In this document: positions 1 through 5,992 of the stretch, piece by piece
Layout of the letters: every line of letters begins with the position of its first letter
Numbering within the stretch: position 1 is the first letter of the stretch
Assembly (NCBI GenBank): GCA_013416795.1
Contig: RQSC01000005.1
Span: 404,527 to 415,806, forward strand
Length of the DNA stretch: 11,280 bases
Reading direction: 5' to 3'
Origin: Prasinococcaceae sp. CCMP 1430
Taxonomy: Eukaryota > Prasinodermophyta > Palmophyllophyceae > Prasinococcales > Prasinococcaceae
Program-made: the position numbers and the translations under genes
Notes under the pieces: model-generated
The model's database searches: none
Told to the model about the DNA's origin: nothing
Seen by the model: the letters and a program-made list of their open reading frames with translations, nothing else

Positions 1-2
1 AG

Positions 3-1253
3 GGCCGCGCCGCGGTGGGCGCGGCGCAGGGCGGCGACGAGGGCGTGACCACGCGGCCGCTTGTTGCGCTGGCGGGCGCCGCGGCGTTCAACTGCATTTT
101 GGGCTCGCTGTACCTGTGGAGCGTATACTTGGCCGGACTGGAGGCGGAGCTCGGTGCGTCTCGCGCGACGCTGTCGGCGTGCTTCTCGCTGGCGACGACG
201 TGTTTCACGGTGGCGTCCACCGTGGGGCTCATTGTCTTCGGCCGCGCGCCGCCCGCCGAGCTGGCGCTCGGCGTGCTCGGGGTGGCATCGTTCGGGATGT
301 GGTTCTCCGGCTTCTCGGGCACGCTGTGGGGCCTCTTCGCGGGCTTCGGCGTGCTCTTCGGAGCATGCAACGGCGTTGGCCACGGCACCAGCCTGCGCAT
401 CGGCCAGTCCAAGCTCTTCGACAAGCGCAAGGGCATGGCCACGGGGGTGCTCTTCGCCGCGCGCGCGGGCGGCACGGTCCTGCTCGCGCCCCTCGCGATG
501 ACCATGGTGGCCAAGTTCGGCGCGCTGGGCGCGCTGCAGCTCAACGGCATCGTGTTCGCGGCGCTGGCGGTGCCGGTGTACCTGGCGCTGAGGGCGTCCA
601 ACGTCAACTACGCCCTCAAGCCGCCCAAGGACTCCAAGAAGACCTCGATCGGCGCGCTGAGACCGCACGCCGCGACCTGCCTCAAGTTCTCGGCCATCCT
701 CGGCCTCGGCGCGTTCTCGGGGCTGCTGAGTTACGGCCATGCGGCGCCGGTGTTGGCCGCGCGCGGCGCGGAGGCCAGCGCGCTGGGCGTGGCGGTGAGC
801 GTCTTCAGCGCGGTGAACGCCGGCGCACGCCTGGTGGGCGGCGGCCTCGTCGACAGCATGTCCGCCCGCCACTGCCTGATGATCGCGTGCGCGCCCGCGG
901 TGGCCGGCCTCGCCATCGCCACGCTCGCGCCCGCGTCCCTCGTCGCGGCGATGGCGGGGCTGTGTGGCAGCGCGGCCACGTACGGACTGCTGGCCACCTG
1001 CCTCGCCGTGAGCGTCGGCAGGCTGGTCGGGCAAGACCTCTTCGCGACGGCATACGGGCTGATTTTCACCTCCTGGGGCGTGGCCGGCATCCTCGGGCCG
1101 GTGCTCGGCGGCGCGCTCTACGATGCCACGCGGAGCTACACGCTGTCGTTGGGCGCCGCGTGCCTGTGCGCTGCCGCCGCACTCCTGTGCGCCGCGGCGC
1201 TCCCTGCGGACCCCAAGGAGCAGGCCGTTGGGGCCGAGGAGGTTGCGGCGTGA
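3..1253 (+). CDS. Major facilitator superfamily transporter, OFA/monocarboxylate-like (5' partial)
   Basis: A hydrophobic protein of at least 412 residues with the spacing of a 12-helix MFS carrier, probably moving a small organic anion across a membrane. The reading frame is open to the left window edge and its first in-frame ATG falls well inside the protein, so the true start is probably outside the window; the GTG at 15 is not a convincing eukaryotic start. The first helix has LYLWSVY followed by an L-G-A-S-R stretch, as in oxalate/formate-antiporter (OFA) carriers. A basic DKRKGMATG loop around residues 136-144 is the usual MFS A-like loop between helices 4 and 5. Repeat two carries SYGHAAP and an ARLVGGGLVDSMSAR loop, the second A-like motif. 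The last helices include the G-x-x-G-P-x-L-G-G motif. It is convergent with the CrcB fragment, 168 bp away. Family call is fairly sure; the substrate cannot be read from sequence. Confidence 0.85.
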   Translation, partial: GRAAVGAAQGGDEGVTTRPLVALAGAAAFNCILGSLYLWSVYLAGLEAELGASRATLSACFSLATTCFTVASTVGLIVFGRAPPAELALGVLGVASFGMWFSGFSGTLWGLFAGFGVLFGACNGVGHGTSLRIGQSKLFDKRKGMATGVLFAARAGGTVLLAPLAMTMVAKFGALGALQLNGIVFAALAVPVYLALRASNVNYALKPPKDSKKTSIGALRPHAATCLKFSAILGLGAFSGLLSYGHAAPVLAARGAEASALGVAVSVFSAVNAGARLVGGGLVDSMSARHCLMIACAPAVAGLAIATLAPASLVAAMAGLCGSAATYGLLATCLAVSVGRLVGQDLFATAYGLIFTSWGVAGILGPVLGGALYDATRSYTLSLGAACLCAAAALLCAAALPADPKEQAVGAEEVAA

Positions 1254-1382
1254 GCGGTGGTCCCGCCGTCGACCCGACGGGCCCTTTCGTGCGCGCGCGC
1301 GCTGCCCAACGAGCGGCGAGCGGGTCCGCTCGCCGCTGCCCCGCACTATTTTTTTGCGCAGTCTTCTAATCGTCCATACCTC

Positions 1383-1388
1383 TGTACA
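1383..1388. promoter_or_regulatory. Palindromic TGTACA, candidate two-way 3'-end signal (MFS/CrcB)
   Basis: The hexamer lies in the short gap between two converging genes, 130 nt past the MFS stop on + and 33 nt past the CrcB stop on −. Being a palindrome, it reads UGUACA in both transcripts. UGUA elements are bound by cleavage factor Im in animals, and green algae use UGUAA as a poly(A) signal; a role here is inference from position and from the same motif at 4038 and 9224. Confidence 0.4.
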
Positions 1389-1421
1389 CTCCTCGGGGCG
1401 TCGCGGCCAGCGCGCTCGTCA

Positions 1422-1762
1422 TCATACTCGCCCCGCGCGGCGCGCCCGGAGCGCGTTCGCGACGCGCGGACCCACTGCTAGGCCAGCGGCGGCCGCAGCA
1501 GGCGCGACGGCCGCGTTGAGGATCAGGTGCGCAGCGTAGGCGCCGAGCTGCCGCCCCTGCAGCAGCGCGACGGCCTCGAGCGAGAACGTGGACGCCGTCG
1601 AGAAGCCGCCGCACGCGCCCGTTCCCAGGAGCAAGTACGGCGCCGTGCCTCTTCCCGCCCCGGGCCACGCCGCCAGAGTGCCCAGCGCCGCGGACGCGGC
1701 GATGTTGATCCCGGTGGTGGCCCAGCCGGGCGCCGCCGCCGCGGCCGCCCCGCGCCCCCGCG
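1422..1762 (-). CDS. crcB: CrcB/Fluc-type fluoride channel, N-terminus missing
   Basis: About 113 residues of a CrcB/Fluc/FEX fluoride-export channel, ending at a TGA at 1424-1422. Fluc proteins are small four-helix membrane channels, dimeric in bacteria and fused two-domain in fungi and plants, that let cytoplasmic F− leak out. Visible parts are the second-helix Asn region (GINIAASAALG), then LLLGTGACGGFSTASTFSLE, the family's signature helix break, then a hydrophobic fourth helix. The first helix, with the usual Gly-Ala-x-x-Arg-Tyr start, is absent: the frame runs upstream into Ala/Gly-rich low complexity and an ambiguous base at 1763. The first Phe of the usual T-T-F-S-T-F box is Ala here, while the second Phe is kept. 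No intron boundary can be placed. It could be the second half of a fused two-domain FEX or a truncated copy; the family itself is clear. Confidence 0.78.
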
Positions 1763-1763
1763 N
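1763..1763. other. Ambiguous base N, probable assembly join
   Basis: A single N sits exactly where the CrcB homology loses its N-terminal helix. A second N at 10887 sits inside RFT1 where about 75 residues are missing. I infer that these mark unresolved joins rather than simple miscalls. Confidence 0.5.
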
Positions 1764-1966
1764 GGTCACGCCGAGGCGGGGAGGGGGGGTATACGCGCGA
1801 CGCCTTTTGGTCAGCGACGCGCACGCGCCTCGTTTCGCGAGAGCGCTTTGCGCGTGAGGGCATTGGAGAGGGGCACAGAGTGGGCGCGCGCGGTGTCGAG
1901 CAAGCATGCCAAGGCGGGGAGCGCCGCGGCATCGGGGTGCGACCCCGTCGCGGCGCCATGACGCAC
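1764..1966 (-). other. Intron-like or unassigned stretch 3' of the SCS-beta exon
   Basis: Read on −, this begins with a GTGCGT donor right after the SCS-beta exon, so its first part is probably intron. A CTGACCAAAAG near 1814-1804 looks like a branch point and AG packed very close together, but what follows it does not match the next SCS-beta residues (Cys-Asp-x-Ile-Ala). The remainder up to the N is C-rich low complexity. I see no gene in it. Confidence 0.4.
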
Positions 1967-2211
1967 ATGCCGCCGAAGATGTTCACGAGGAGCGCCTTGA
2001 CGCGCGAGTCTGCCGTGATGATCTTGAAGGCCTCGGTGACCTGATGCTCGGACGCCGCGCCGCCCACGTCGAGGAAGTTGGCCGGCGTGCCGCCGTGCAG
2101 CTTGATGATGTCCATGGTGGCCATCGCCAGGCCCGCGCCGTTCACCATGCACCCGATCTCGCCGTCCAGCCCGATGTAGTTGAGGTCGACCTTGGCGGCG
2201 GCCACCTCGCG
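1967..2211 (-). pseudogene. sucC: Succinyl-CoA synthetase beta subunit, single orphan exon
   Basis: 81 residues matching the C-terminal (ligase) domain of the beta subunit of ADP/GDP-forming succinyl-CoA synthetase, the mitochondrial TCA enzyme that makes ATP or GTP from succinyl-CoA. Hallmarks in order are [18 protein letters not shown], the [10 protein letters not shown] helix, ANFLDVGG and LLVNIFGG just before the donor. The exon ends in phase 2 at AT|GTGCGT (1967/1966). The expected continuation with Met-Arg-Cys-Asp and the last 80 or so residues is not found, nor is anything before Arg-Glu-Val. At its 5' side it runs directly into the SELENOO reading frame on the other strand, within about 6 bp, with no convincing acceptor. 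The residues look intact and under constraint, so either it is a recent fragment or the rest lies on another assembly piece. Calling it a pseudogene is my choice; a misjoined real exon is equally possible. Confidence 0.7.
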
Positions 2212-3735
2212 GCGGCGTGCGAGCTGATCGGGCTCGACCCGGACGAGGGGACGCGGCCGGAGTTCGCCGAGGCGTTCGCCGGCAACATCGTGCTCGCGGG
2301 CTCCGAGCCGTACGCCAACTGCTACGGCGGCCACCAGTTCGGCACGTGGGCGGGGCAGCTCGGCGACGGCCGCGCGATCAGCCTCGGCTCGGTGCGCGGG
2401 CCGGTTGGGGCGGCGGCGGCGGGGGCGGACTCCGGCGGCGCGGGCGGGCTTGTGGAGCTTCAGCTCAAGGGCGCGGGCCTGACGCCGTACAGCCGCCGCG
2501 CGGACGGCCGGGCGGTGCTGCGCTCCTCGCTGCGCGAGTTCGTGGGCTCCGAGGCGATGCACGCGCTGGGCGTGCCCACCACGCGCGCGCTCAGCCTGGT
2601 GGCCACTGGCGACGGCGTGCTCCGCGACATGTTCTACAACGGCAACGCGCGGCTCGAGCCCGGCGCCGTCGTCTGCCGCATGGCGCCGTCGTTCGTGCGC
2701 TTCGGCTCGTTCGAGCTGCCCGCGGCGCGCAAGGACGAGGCGCTGATGCGCGCCATCGCCGACCACGTCATCGCGCAGCACTTCCCGCACTTGGCGGCGG
2801 TGGAGGAGGGCCGCGAGCGCTACGGCGCGTGGCTCGACGAGGTGACGGCCTCCTCGGCGCGCCTCGCCGCGCGCTGGCAGTCGGTGGGCTTCACCCACGG
2901 CGTGCTCAACACCGACAACATGTCCGTGCACGGCGTCACCATCGACTTCGGGCCGTACGCCTTCATGGAGGCGTTCGACCCCAACTTCACGCCCAACTCG
3001 TCCGACTCGACGCGCAGGTACTCCTTCGGCGCCCAGCCCAACATCGTCGCGGAGAACTGCGTGCGCCTCGCCATGGCGCTCGAGCCGCTGCTGGGCGCCG
3101 ACAAGGCCGCCAACACGGAGCGCGCGGCCGACGTCTTCGAGAGGACCTTCTACGAGAGCTGGCACGACGAGCTGCGCAAGAAGCTCGGGCTGGGCCGATT
3201 CGTGGAGGGGCGCGACGACCAGCTCGCGGTCGGCCTGTTCACGCTCATGGCGCGCGCGCGGGCGGACTACACCAACACGTGGAGGCTGCTGGCGCGCGTG
3301 GGCGAGGGCATGAGCGCCGCCGAGGCGTTCGACCAGATCAGGCCCGCGCTGGGGGCGCACGGGCTCGACTTCGTTAGCCTGGAGGGGGACGACATCAACG
3401 AGGCCAACGAGGACCCGGCGGAGCAGGTCGAGGCCGCGGGCGTCGCGTGGATGGCGCGGTACCTCGACAGGATTGCGGAGGACGATGCGCTGAGCGGCGA
3501 GGAGAGGGCGGCGCTCATGCGCGCCTCCAGCCCCAAGTACGTGCCGCGCAACCACCTCATGCAGCGGGCCATCGAGGCGGCGGAGGCGGGGGACGTCGGG
3601 CCGCTGGATCGTCTGATGGAGGTGATGACGCGGCCGTACGACGAGCAGCCGGACGCCGAGGCGGAGGGCTACTGCTCGCCCGCAGCGCGCGAGGACCTGC
3701 GCGCGGGCGTGACGGTGCTCTCCTGATCGAGCTAG
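2209..3735 (+). CDS. SELENOO: Selenoprotein O, mitochondrial protein AMPylase (5' truncated, UGA = Sec)
   Basis: SelO/YdiU is a pseudokinase-fold enzyme that flips ATP in the active site and transfers AMP to Ser/Thr/Tyr of proteins; in eukaryotes it is mitochondrial. Motifs in order are ELIGLD, FAGN, the [16 protein letters not shown] loop (about 2320-2370), [13 protein letters not shown] with its ATP-binding Lys (about 2458-2500), [28 protein letters not shown] with the catalytic-region Asp-Asn (2914-2919), IDFGP with the metal Asp (2944-2946), then [10 protein letters not shown] and RPYDEQP near the C-terminus. The frame meets TGA at 3724-3726, then Ser, Ser and TAG (3733-3735). YdiU ends Cys-Ser-Ser and human SELENOO has Sec third from the end, so this TGA is best read as Sec, giving Ser-Sec-Ser-Ser. 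A SECIS candidate lies about 200 nt downstream. The N-terminal 60 or more residues, including any transit peptide, are missing: before 2209 the frame is antisense to SCS-beta. An AG at 2222-2223 is a possible but unproven acceptor. Confidence 0.88.
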
Positions 3736-3922
3736 GCCCGTCGTCGTCGTCGTTGATTCGTTTCCGTGGAGGCTTGGCACGGCATGGGCCACGAGACGCG
3801 ACGGGCCGACGCGAGTGAGTGAGGCTACACTCGTGTCGGCGGCGTCAAGGCCGCATGGAACGATCCACGCGACGCGACGGACCGCTTCGCACGCGCAGGG
3901 GCAGCACGGAGGGTGGGCAAGC

Positions 3923-3971
3923 ATGACGGACCGCCCCGTAATGGCACTTTGCCAGGGGGCGCCGCTCCCGA
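3923..3971 (+). promoter_or_regulatory. Candidate type-2 SECIS element in the SELENOO 3' UTR
   Basis: Seen directly: ATGA at 3923-3926, an unpaired AA at 3940-3941 and GA at 3970-3971, the three conserved parts of a eukaryotic SECIS. There are 12 nt between the quartet (TGAC, 3924-3927) and the AA, the usual distance. Helix II can be built from GGA/TCC (3928-3930 with 3966-3968) and CGCCCC/GGGGCG (3932-3937 with 3956-3961), with a small asymmetric internal loop. The AA is followed by a perfect mini-stem TGGC-ACTTT-GCCA (3942-3954), which makes it a form-2 element. The helix I below the quartet is weak by eye. It starts about 190 nt past the TAG stop, a normal spacing. SBP2 binding here would let the ribosome read the TGA at 3724 as selenocysteine. 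Confidence 0.72.
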
Positions 3972-4037
3972 CGACGTCGTCCTGACGACGACGCGCCCAC
4001 GCACGCACTCCTCGCCCCTTGTTGTCGCGCGGCGCAC

Positions 4038-4043
4038 GTGTAC
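4038..4043. promoter_or_regulatory. Palindromic TGTACA, candidate 3'-end signal (SELENOO side)
   Basis: Lies 67 nt past the SECIS on the + transcript, so a cleavage site just after it would keep the SECIS in the mRNA. Same hexamer as at 1383 and 9224. For mL46 on − it is 250 nt past the stop, and that gene has its own nearer TGTAC at 4259-4255. Confidence 0.35.
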
Positions 4044-4168
4044 ACACAGTAAGAAAGCAAAGTAAGGCACGCGCGCCCCGGCTCGCTTGCCGTAGGCGCG
4101 CGTGTGATTGCTTTTTTTTTTTGCGCGGGGGGGGGGGCTCAGAGGAATGCGACGCCTCTGTGTGTGTC

Positions 4169-4246
4169 TGTGTGTGCGTGCGTGCGTGCGCATGTGCGTG
4201 TGCGCGCGCGTGTGCGTGTGTGTGTGTGTGCGCGCGCGCGCGCGTG
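4169..4246. repeat. 78-bp uninterrupted alternating pyrimidine-purine tract (TG/CG)
   Basis: Every base alternates pyrimidine and purine from 4169 to 4246, made of TG and CG steps with one central CA-TG. Such tracts with many CG steps are the classic Z-DNA-forming sequence. It sits between two gene 3' ends and is preceded by T11 and G11 runs. Confidence 0.85.
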
Positions 4247-4254
4247 GCGGAGAG

Positions 4255-4259
4255 GTACA
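4255..4259 (-). promoter_or_regulatory. TGTAC, candidate mL46 3'-end signal
   Basis: On −, TGTAC starts 34 nt past the mL46 stop. The two other minus-strand genes (CrcB, RFT1) have TGTACA 31-33 nt past theirs. The constant distance is the only evidence. Confidence 0.3.
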
Positions 4260-4293
4260 AAGAATGGGTTGGCGTCAAAAAAATGAGGGCGCT

Positions 4294-5056
4294 CTACTCG
4301 CCGCCGTCGTCGTCCGACCAGTACGGCAGGGGCATGAGCGCCTCGAGCATGTCGCGCGCGTCGCCCTCCGGCAGCCTCTCGAGCGCCTGTTCGCGCGAGA
4401 GCCAGGCGTAGTCGTGCGCGCCGTGCGTCTCCTCGACGTCGCCGGAGATGATCTGCGCCTTGCAGAAGAGGCGCAGGGTGTCGCCACCGTCCTCGAGCAC
4501 GTGGCCCGCGGGCCCGTTGCCCACGTGGAAGACCTCGAAGCCCGCACGGCCGCCGGGCAGCGGCTGGTCGCCGCGGGCCTCCCGCACGGGCAGCGGGTCC
4601 GCGAAGCGCCGCCCACCCACCGCCGCCGACGCGCGCTCCGCGGCAGCGCGCACCGTGTCGCCCGGGCCCTCTGCGAGGTCCGCGCTCGGCAGCCGCCAAG
4701 CCCCCCCCTGCGCGTCCTGCAGCAGCAAGAACAGGCGCTCGGACTGGTGCTTGAGCAGGGAGCGCGGGTCCGACGCGGCCTCCTCGATCGCCTTGGCCGC
4801 GGCGCGCTCCGCCGCGAGCACGTGCGCGTGCTCCAGGCCGTCCTCCCTGTCCGCCTTGATGACCACCTCGCGCGCGGGCTCCTCGATGGACGAGAGCATC
4901 GGGTTGCGCTGGGCGTTCCTGTAGTCGAAGGAGAAGGAGAGGTACGAGGCGCGCCATTTGGGATCGGCGGGGATCACCAACGGAAGGCGCTCGATGAGGA
5001 GCGACAGGGTGATGAGGGAGTAGGGGTGGGGGGAGGAGGAGGACGGGTCTCGCGTT

Positions 5057-5099
<43 letters not shown>

Positions 5100-5280
5100 G
5101 CTGCCCGTCGGGCGGCGCGGCGGCGGAGGTGTACGCCTTTGCGACGGGGCGCTGGCGCGGGTGCTGCTGCTGCTGCTGCGGGCGGTGCGCGGCGTGGGGA
5201 TGCCGCCCAGCCGCGCGCGCCGCCAGCCGCCCGGCCGAAGCCAAGCGCACCAGCGCGGCCTCGCCAAGCCTTTGGAGCAT
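4294..5280 (-). CDS. MRPL46: Mitochondrial large-subunit ribosomal protein mL46 (Nudix fold, polyQ)
   Basis: A 328-residue intronless protein, start ATG at 5280-5278. Residues 1-33 are Arg/Ala/Leu-rich with no acidic residue after Glu7, fitting a mitochondrial targeting peptide. Residues 34-84 are low complexity with Q5 (35-39) and Q12 (62-73). Residues 88-132 carry the mL46 N-terminal element (a hydrophobic strand, then ERLPLVIPADPKWR and a Tyr/Phe-rich helix). From about 160 to the end is the Nudix-like fold: Arg-Leu-Phe-Leu-Leu-Leu, WRLPSADL, a degenerate Nudix helix with Arg and Glu but without the full metal-binding REUxEE, then GNGPAGH, KAQIISGD and YAWLSREQAL, which parallel the animal mL46 order (G-N-x-P-x-G-H, then L-x-x-G-D, then W-V-T-K-D-E-L). 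mL46 is a structural subunit of the mitoribosome, not a hydrolase. Compared with animal mL46 the added part is the Gln/Pro/Ser linker. A plain Nudix hydrolase is the less likely alternative, given the missing catalytic residues. Confidence 0.78.
5062..5097 (-). repeat. CAG repeat coding for Gln12 in mL46
   Basis: Eleven CAG plus one CAA codon in frame, read as CTG on +. A second block of five CAG lies at about 5163-5177. The tract falls in the linker between the targeting peptide and the folded part. Confidence 0.9.
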
Positions 5281-5602
5281 CGTGTCGAGTGTCCGCCGTC
5301 GGACCCCCCCCCCCTCTGCTCCGCCCGCCCCCCCGGGGCGCGCCGAGCGGCTCGGGACGGGGACGCGCGCTGGCCGCCCGCCCGCCGCGCGCCCTATCGC
5401 TCACCCGCAGCGCCGCGGCGGCGCCCTGCGGCGGGACGGCCGGCGGATAGCGCATCGCATGCGAAAGCAAAGGCGAAAATCTCCCTCGATTCGCAGGGTC
5501 TGCGCGCACATTCAAATCGAATCATGCGATCGGTGCGTCCGGTGGCTTGACCCTAATTATGAAATTGTTCATATACTAACATGTTTTGTCAACCGTAACC
5601 AC
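5281..5602. other. mL46/tRNA divergent intergenic region
   Basis: No gene seen. The mL46-proximal 200 bp is very GC-rich with C8 and CG-rich runs, and presumably holds its promoter and leader. The last 60 bp turn AT-rich (TAATTATGAAATTGTTCATA and similar), which belongs to the tRNA upstream region. No clear TATA box for mL46 could be picked out. Confidence 0.5.
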
Positions 5603-5684
5603 GATGGTGTGACCGAGTGGTTAAGGTGCTCGGCTGCTAACTGAGTGGGCTCTGCCCGCGCGAGTTCGAATCTCGTCACCATCG
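5603..5684 (+). tRNA. tRNA-Ser (anticodon GCT)
   Basis: A complete 82-nt class II tRNA that reads AGC and AGT codons. Acceptor arms GATGGTG and CACCATC pair perfectly over 7 bp, with G as discriminator at 5684. The D arm is ACC...GGT. The anticodon stem is CTCGG/CTGAG (one G·U) around loop CTGCTAA, anticodon GCT at 5636-5638. The long variable arm GGGC-TCT-GCCC (5647-5657), a hallmark of tRNA-Ser, precedes the T arm with TTCGAAT. No intron and no encoded CCA, as expected for a eukaryotic nuclear gene. The internal Pol III promoter is an A box TGACCGAGTGG (5610-5620) and a B box GAGTTCGAATC (5662-5672). Confidence 0.97.
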
Positions 5685-5992
5685 ACAGCACAATTTTGGC
5701 TTCATTTTTGCTCAACAACACAATTAAATTACGGACCCGAAATGACACGAATCCGTGTTTGATTTGCGCACGCACGTCGGCGGCTGCGCTTGCCGCCCCC
5801 CACAACGCGCGCTCGCGCGCCGCGCGCGCGCGCATGGCGTAGCCGCATCGCGCGCGCGGGGTGAGGCAAGTCCGCGTTCTCCCCTCCCCCTCCCCCCTTC
5901 CCACCTCTGCATCACGAACAAAAAATCACAAGCACACACAACCTTTCAATCCGCACGCCGCCCTCCCCCCCTCCCCTCCTCCCCTCCTTCCC
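5685..5992 (+). other. DPH7 upstream region and pyrimidine-rich leader
   Basis: The first 75 bp are AT-rich tRNA trailer. Then comes a CG-alternating stretch (about 5800-5835), then from about 5879 a C/T-rich leader with only short interruptions up to the DPH7 ATG. Two tiny upstream frames are present: ATG-GCG-TAG at 5834-5842 and a six-codon ATG...TGA starting near 5742. They matter only if transcription starts upstream of them, which the sequence does not tell. Confidence 0.45.
5694..5709 (+). terminator. Pol III terminator of the tRNA-Ser gene
   Basis: T4 at 5694-5697, 9 nt past the tRNA, backed up by T5 at 5705-5709. Oligo-T on the coding strand is the standard Pol III stop. Confidence 0.75.

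Larger units (their letters stand above)
3736..4293. other. SELENOO/mL46 convergent intergenic region
   Basis: No gene is seen in these 558 bp. It holds the SELENOO 3' UTR with its SECIS, a TGTACA at 4038, a T11 run (4112-4122), a G11 run (4127-4137), a 78-bp alternating pyrimidine-purine tract, and the short mL46 3' end. Long open frames here on both strands are translated microsatellite (Val-Cys, Ala-Arg or Thr-His repeats). Confidence 0.7.

Noticed and set aside
116-1369. A second + frame over the MFS gene
   Set aside because: Arg/Gly/Ala-rich shadow frame with no membrane pattern; the other frame has clear MFS motifs.
1763-1803. Next SCS-beta exon starting after the AG at 1805-1804
   Set aside because: It would give Met-Arg-Arg-Ala-Tyr-Thr-Pro, which fails to match the conserved Met-Arg-Cys-Asp continuation and then turns into C-rich low complexity.
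1906-2208. The first 100 codons upstream of SELENOO as its true N-terminus
   Set aside because: They are antisense to the conserved SCS-beta exon and have no SelO-like or transit-peptide features.
1366-4278. A 970-codon open frame on the − strand
   Set aside because: It is stop-free only because of high GC. It joins antisense of SELENOO, the real SCS-beta exon and a wrong frame of CrcB; only the SCS-beta part (1967-2211) shows protein conservation.
4294-5280. An active Nudix hydrolase
   Set aside because: The Nudix box lacks the REUxEE metal ligands, while the N-terminal element and strand order match mL46.
4108-5550. Long + frames over the microsatellite and mL46 (Val/Cys, Leu-run proteins)
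   Set aside because: They are translated TG/CG repeat and antisense of CAG repeats; mL46 on − explains the region.
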